From contig JBDUDR010000064.1 in assembly GCA_040002845.1 (NCBI GenBank), forward strand, positions 1 to 14,486: a DNA stretch of 14,486 nucleotides, written 5' to 3'. The translations under genes and the position numbers were made by a program. Origin of the DNA: JBDUDR01 sp040002845. GTDB lineage: Bacteria; Actinomycetota; Actinomycetes; Propionibacteriales; Nocardioidaceae. The notes beneath the pieces were generated by a model. The model had not been told where the DNA came from, did no database searches, and was given only the letters and a program-made list of their open reading frames with translations. Shown piece after piece: positions 13,811 to 14,486 of the stretch (positions are counted from its first letter, which is position 1; each line of letters starts with the position of its first letter).

Positions 13811-14486
13811 GTGGGTCGCGCCCAGCTCGACAAACAGCCGCACGAGGTGGCGAGCATGTTCGACGCAGTCGCACGCCGCTACGACATCACCAACGATCTG
13901 CTGTCCCTCGGTCAGGATCGTCGATGGCGAAGGGCGGTGGTCGATGCAGTCGCGCCACAGCGGGGTGAACGCGTACTCGACCTGGCTGCAGGCACCGGGA
14001 CGTCCAGCGAGCCGTTCGTGTCCGCCGGGGCAACCGTGGTGCCGTGCGACTTCTCGCTCGGCATGTTGGGAGTCGGCAAACGAGCCCTGCCGGGCCTGGC
14101 GTTCACCGCGGGCGACGCCACTCGCTTGCCGTTCGCGGACGCGAGCTTCGACGCCGTGACCATCTCCTTCGGGCTGCGCAACGTGGTCGATCCCGACACC
14201 GCCCTGCGCGAGATGGCGAGAGTCACCCGGTCAGGAGGGCGGCTGGTCGTCTGCGAGTTCAGCCACCCGACCTCGAGACCGTTCCGCACGGTGTACGTCG
14301 AGTACCTGATGCGAGCCTTGCCACCGGTCGCTCGTCTCGTCTCCTCCAATCCGGACGCGTACGTCTACCTCGCGGAGTCCATCCGGGCCTGGCCCGACCA
14401 GCCCGCGCTGGCCACCCGGATCGCGGTAGCCGGCTGGTCGCAGGTGCGCTGGCGCAACCTGTCCGGTGGGATCGTCGCACTACACC
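13811..14486 (+). CDS. menG: Demethylmenaquinone methyltransferase MenG (UbiE family), 3' end cut by the window
   Basis: MenG uses S-adenosylmethionine to methylate demethylmenaquinone, the last step of menaquinone synthesis. The frame is open from 13811 to the window end and gives 225 residues, close to the usual 230 or so, so only a few codons are missing. The N-terminus VGRAQLDKQPHEVASMFDAV is followed by the UbiE signature YDITND with LLSLGQDRRWR. The SAM-binding loop VLDLAAGTGT lies at 55-64, then GDATRLPFADASFD and TISFGLRNV. The end, NLSGGIVALH, matches the family's C-terminal GGIVALH. The GTG start is chosen because the downstream ATG at 13856 would remove the conserved DKQPHEVA segment. 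It is divergent from menF, so two pathway genes share one regulatory region. Confidence 0.94.
   Translation, partial: MGRAQLDKQPHEVASMFDAVARRYDITNDLLSLGQDRRWRRAVVDAVAPQRGERVLDLAAGTGTSSEPFVSAGATVVPCDFSLGMLGVGKRALPGLAFTAGDATRLPFADASFDAVTISFGLRNVVDPDTALREMARVTRSGGRLVVCEFSHPTSRPFRTVYVEYLMRALPPVARLVSSNPDAYVYLAESIRAWPDQPALATRIAVAGWSQVRWRNLSGGIVALH

Noticed and set aside
13736..13843. menF starting at the ATG at 13843
   Set aside because: It would add 36 residues overlapping the start of menG and its promoter; the GTG at 13735 has a -10-like element at suitable spacing.

Overview
The window is high-G+C DNA with dense, often overlapping genes, GTG and apparently leaderless starts, and menaquinone rather than ubiquinone genes. 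It comes from an actinobacterium (Actinomycetota). The protein sequences look most like Nocardioidaceae/Kribbella-type relatives, but that placement is an inference from memory and not a search result.

Layout. (1) Bases 1-3151, plus strand: a tight system II cytochrome c maturation operon, ccdA (5' end outside the window), resB and ccsB/resC, with gaps or overlaps of 3-4 nt. (2) 3136-3492, minus strand: a small two-helix membrane protein of the PLDc_N type that converges on ccsB and overlaps its 3' end. (3) 3586-4802, plus strand: a PLP-dependent threonine/serine dehydratase, coupled by an ATGA overlap to an 88-residue DUF4229 membrane protein. (4) 4866-6629, plus strand: a large phospholipase D-like protein with two HKD sites, one of them altered. 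(5) 6651-7535, minus strand: menA. (6) 7536-8144: a 609-nt gene-free region between the divergent menA and menC, rich in repeats. (7) 8145-10783, plus strand: the overlapping pair menC-menD. (8) 10920-11843, plus strand: an AraC-HTH/DinB fusion regulator, converging on a minus-strand unit. (9) 13735 down to 11840, minus strand: menF followed by a UlaG-type metallo-beta-lactamase-fold hydrolase. (10) 13811 to the end, plus strand: menG, missing only its last few codons.

How the genes fit together. MenF makes isochorismate from chorismate, MenD makes SEPHCHC, MenC makes o-succinylbenzoate, MenA prenylates DHNA and MenG methylates demethylmenaquinone. CcdA, ResB and CcsB move reductant and haem across the membrane to make the c-type cytochromes that menaquinol feeds. 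The window is therefore a respiratory-chain assembly locus, matching the known actinobacterial neighbourhood (in Mycobacterium tuberculosis, ccdA/resB/ccsA, menA, menC, menD and ubiE/menG lie near each other). menB, menE and menH are not in this window.

The main oddities are a pair of structured GATGATG...CATCATC elements that bracket the menA-menC gap and show a compensatory base change in an inner stem; an Asp in place of the conserved cofactor-activating Glu of MenD; a Leu in place of the Asp of the first HKD site in the phospholipase D-like protein; and a recurring -10-like hexamer 7-8 nt before the starts of several genes. None of this amounts to a clear new system. The repeat pair is the best candidate for something undescribed.
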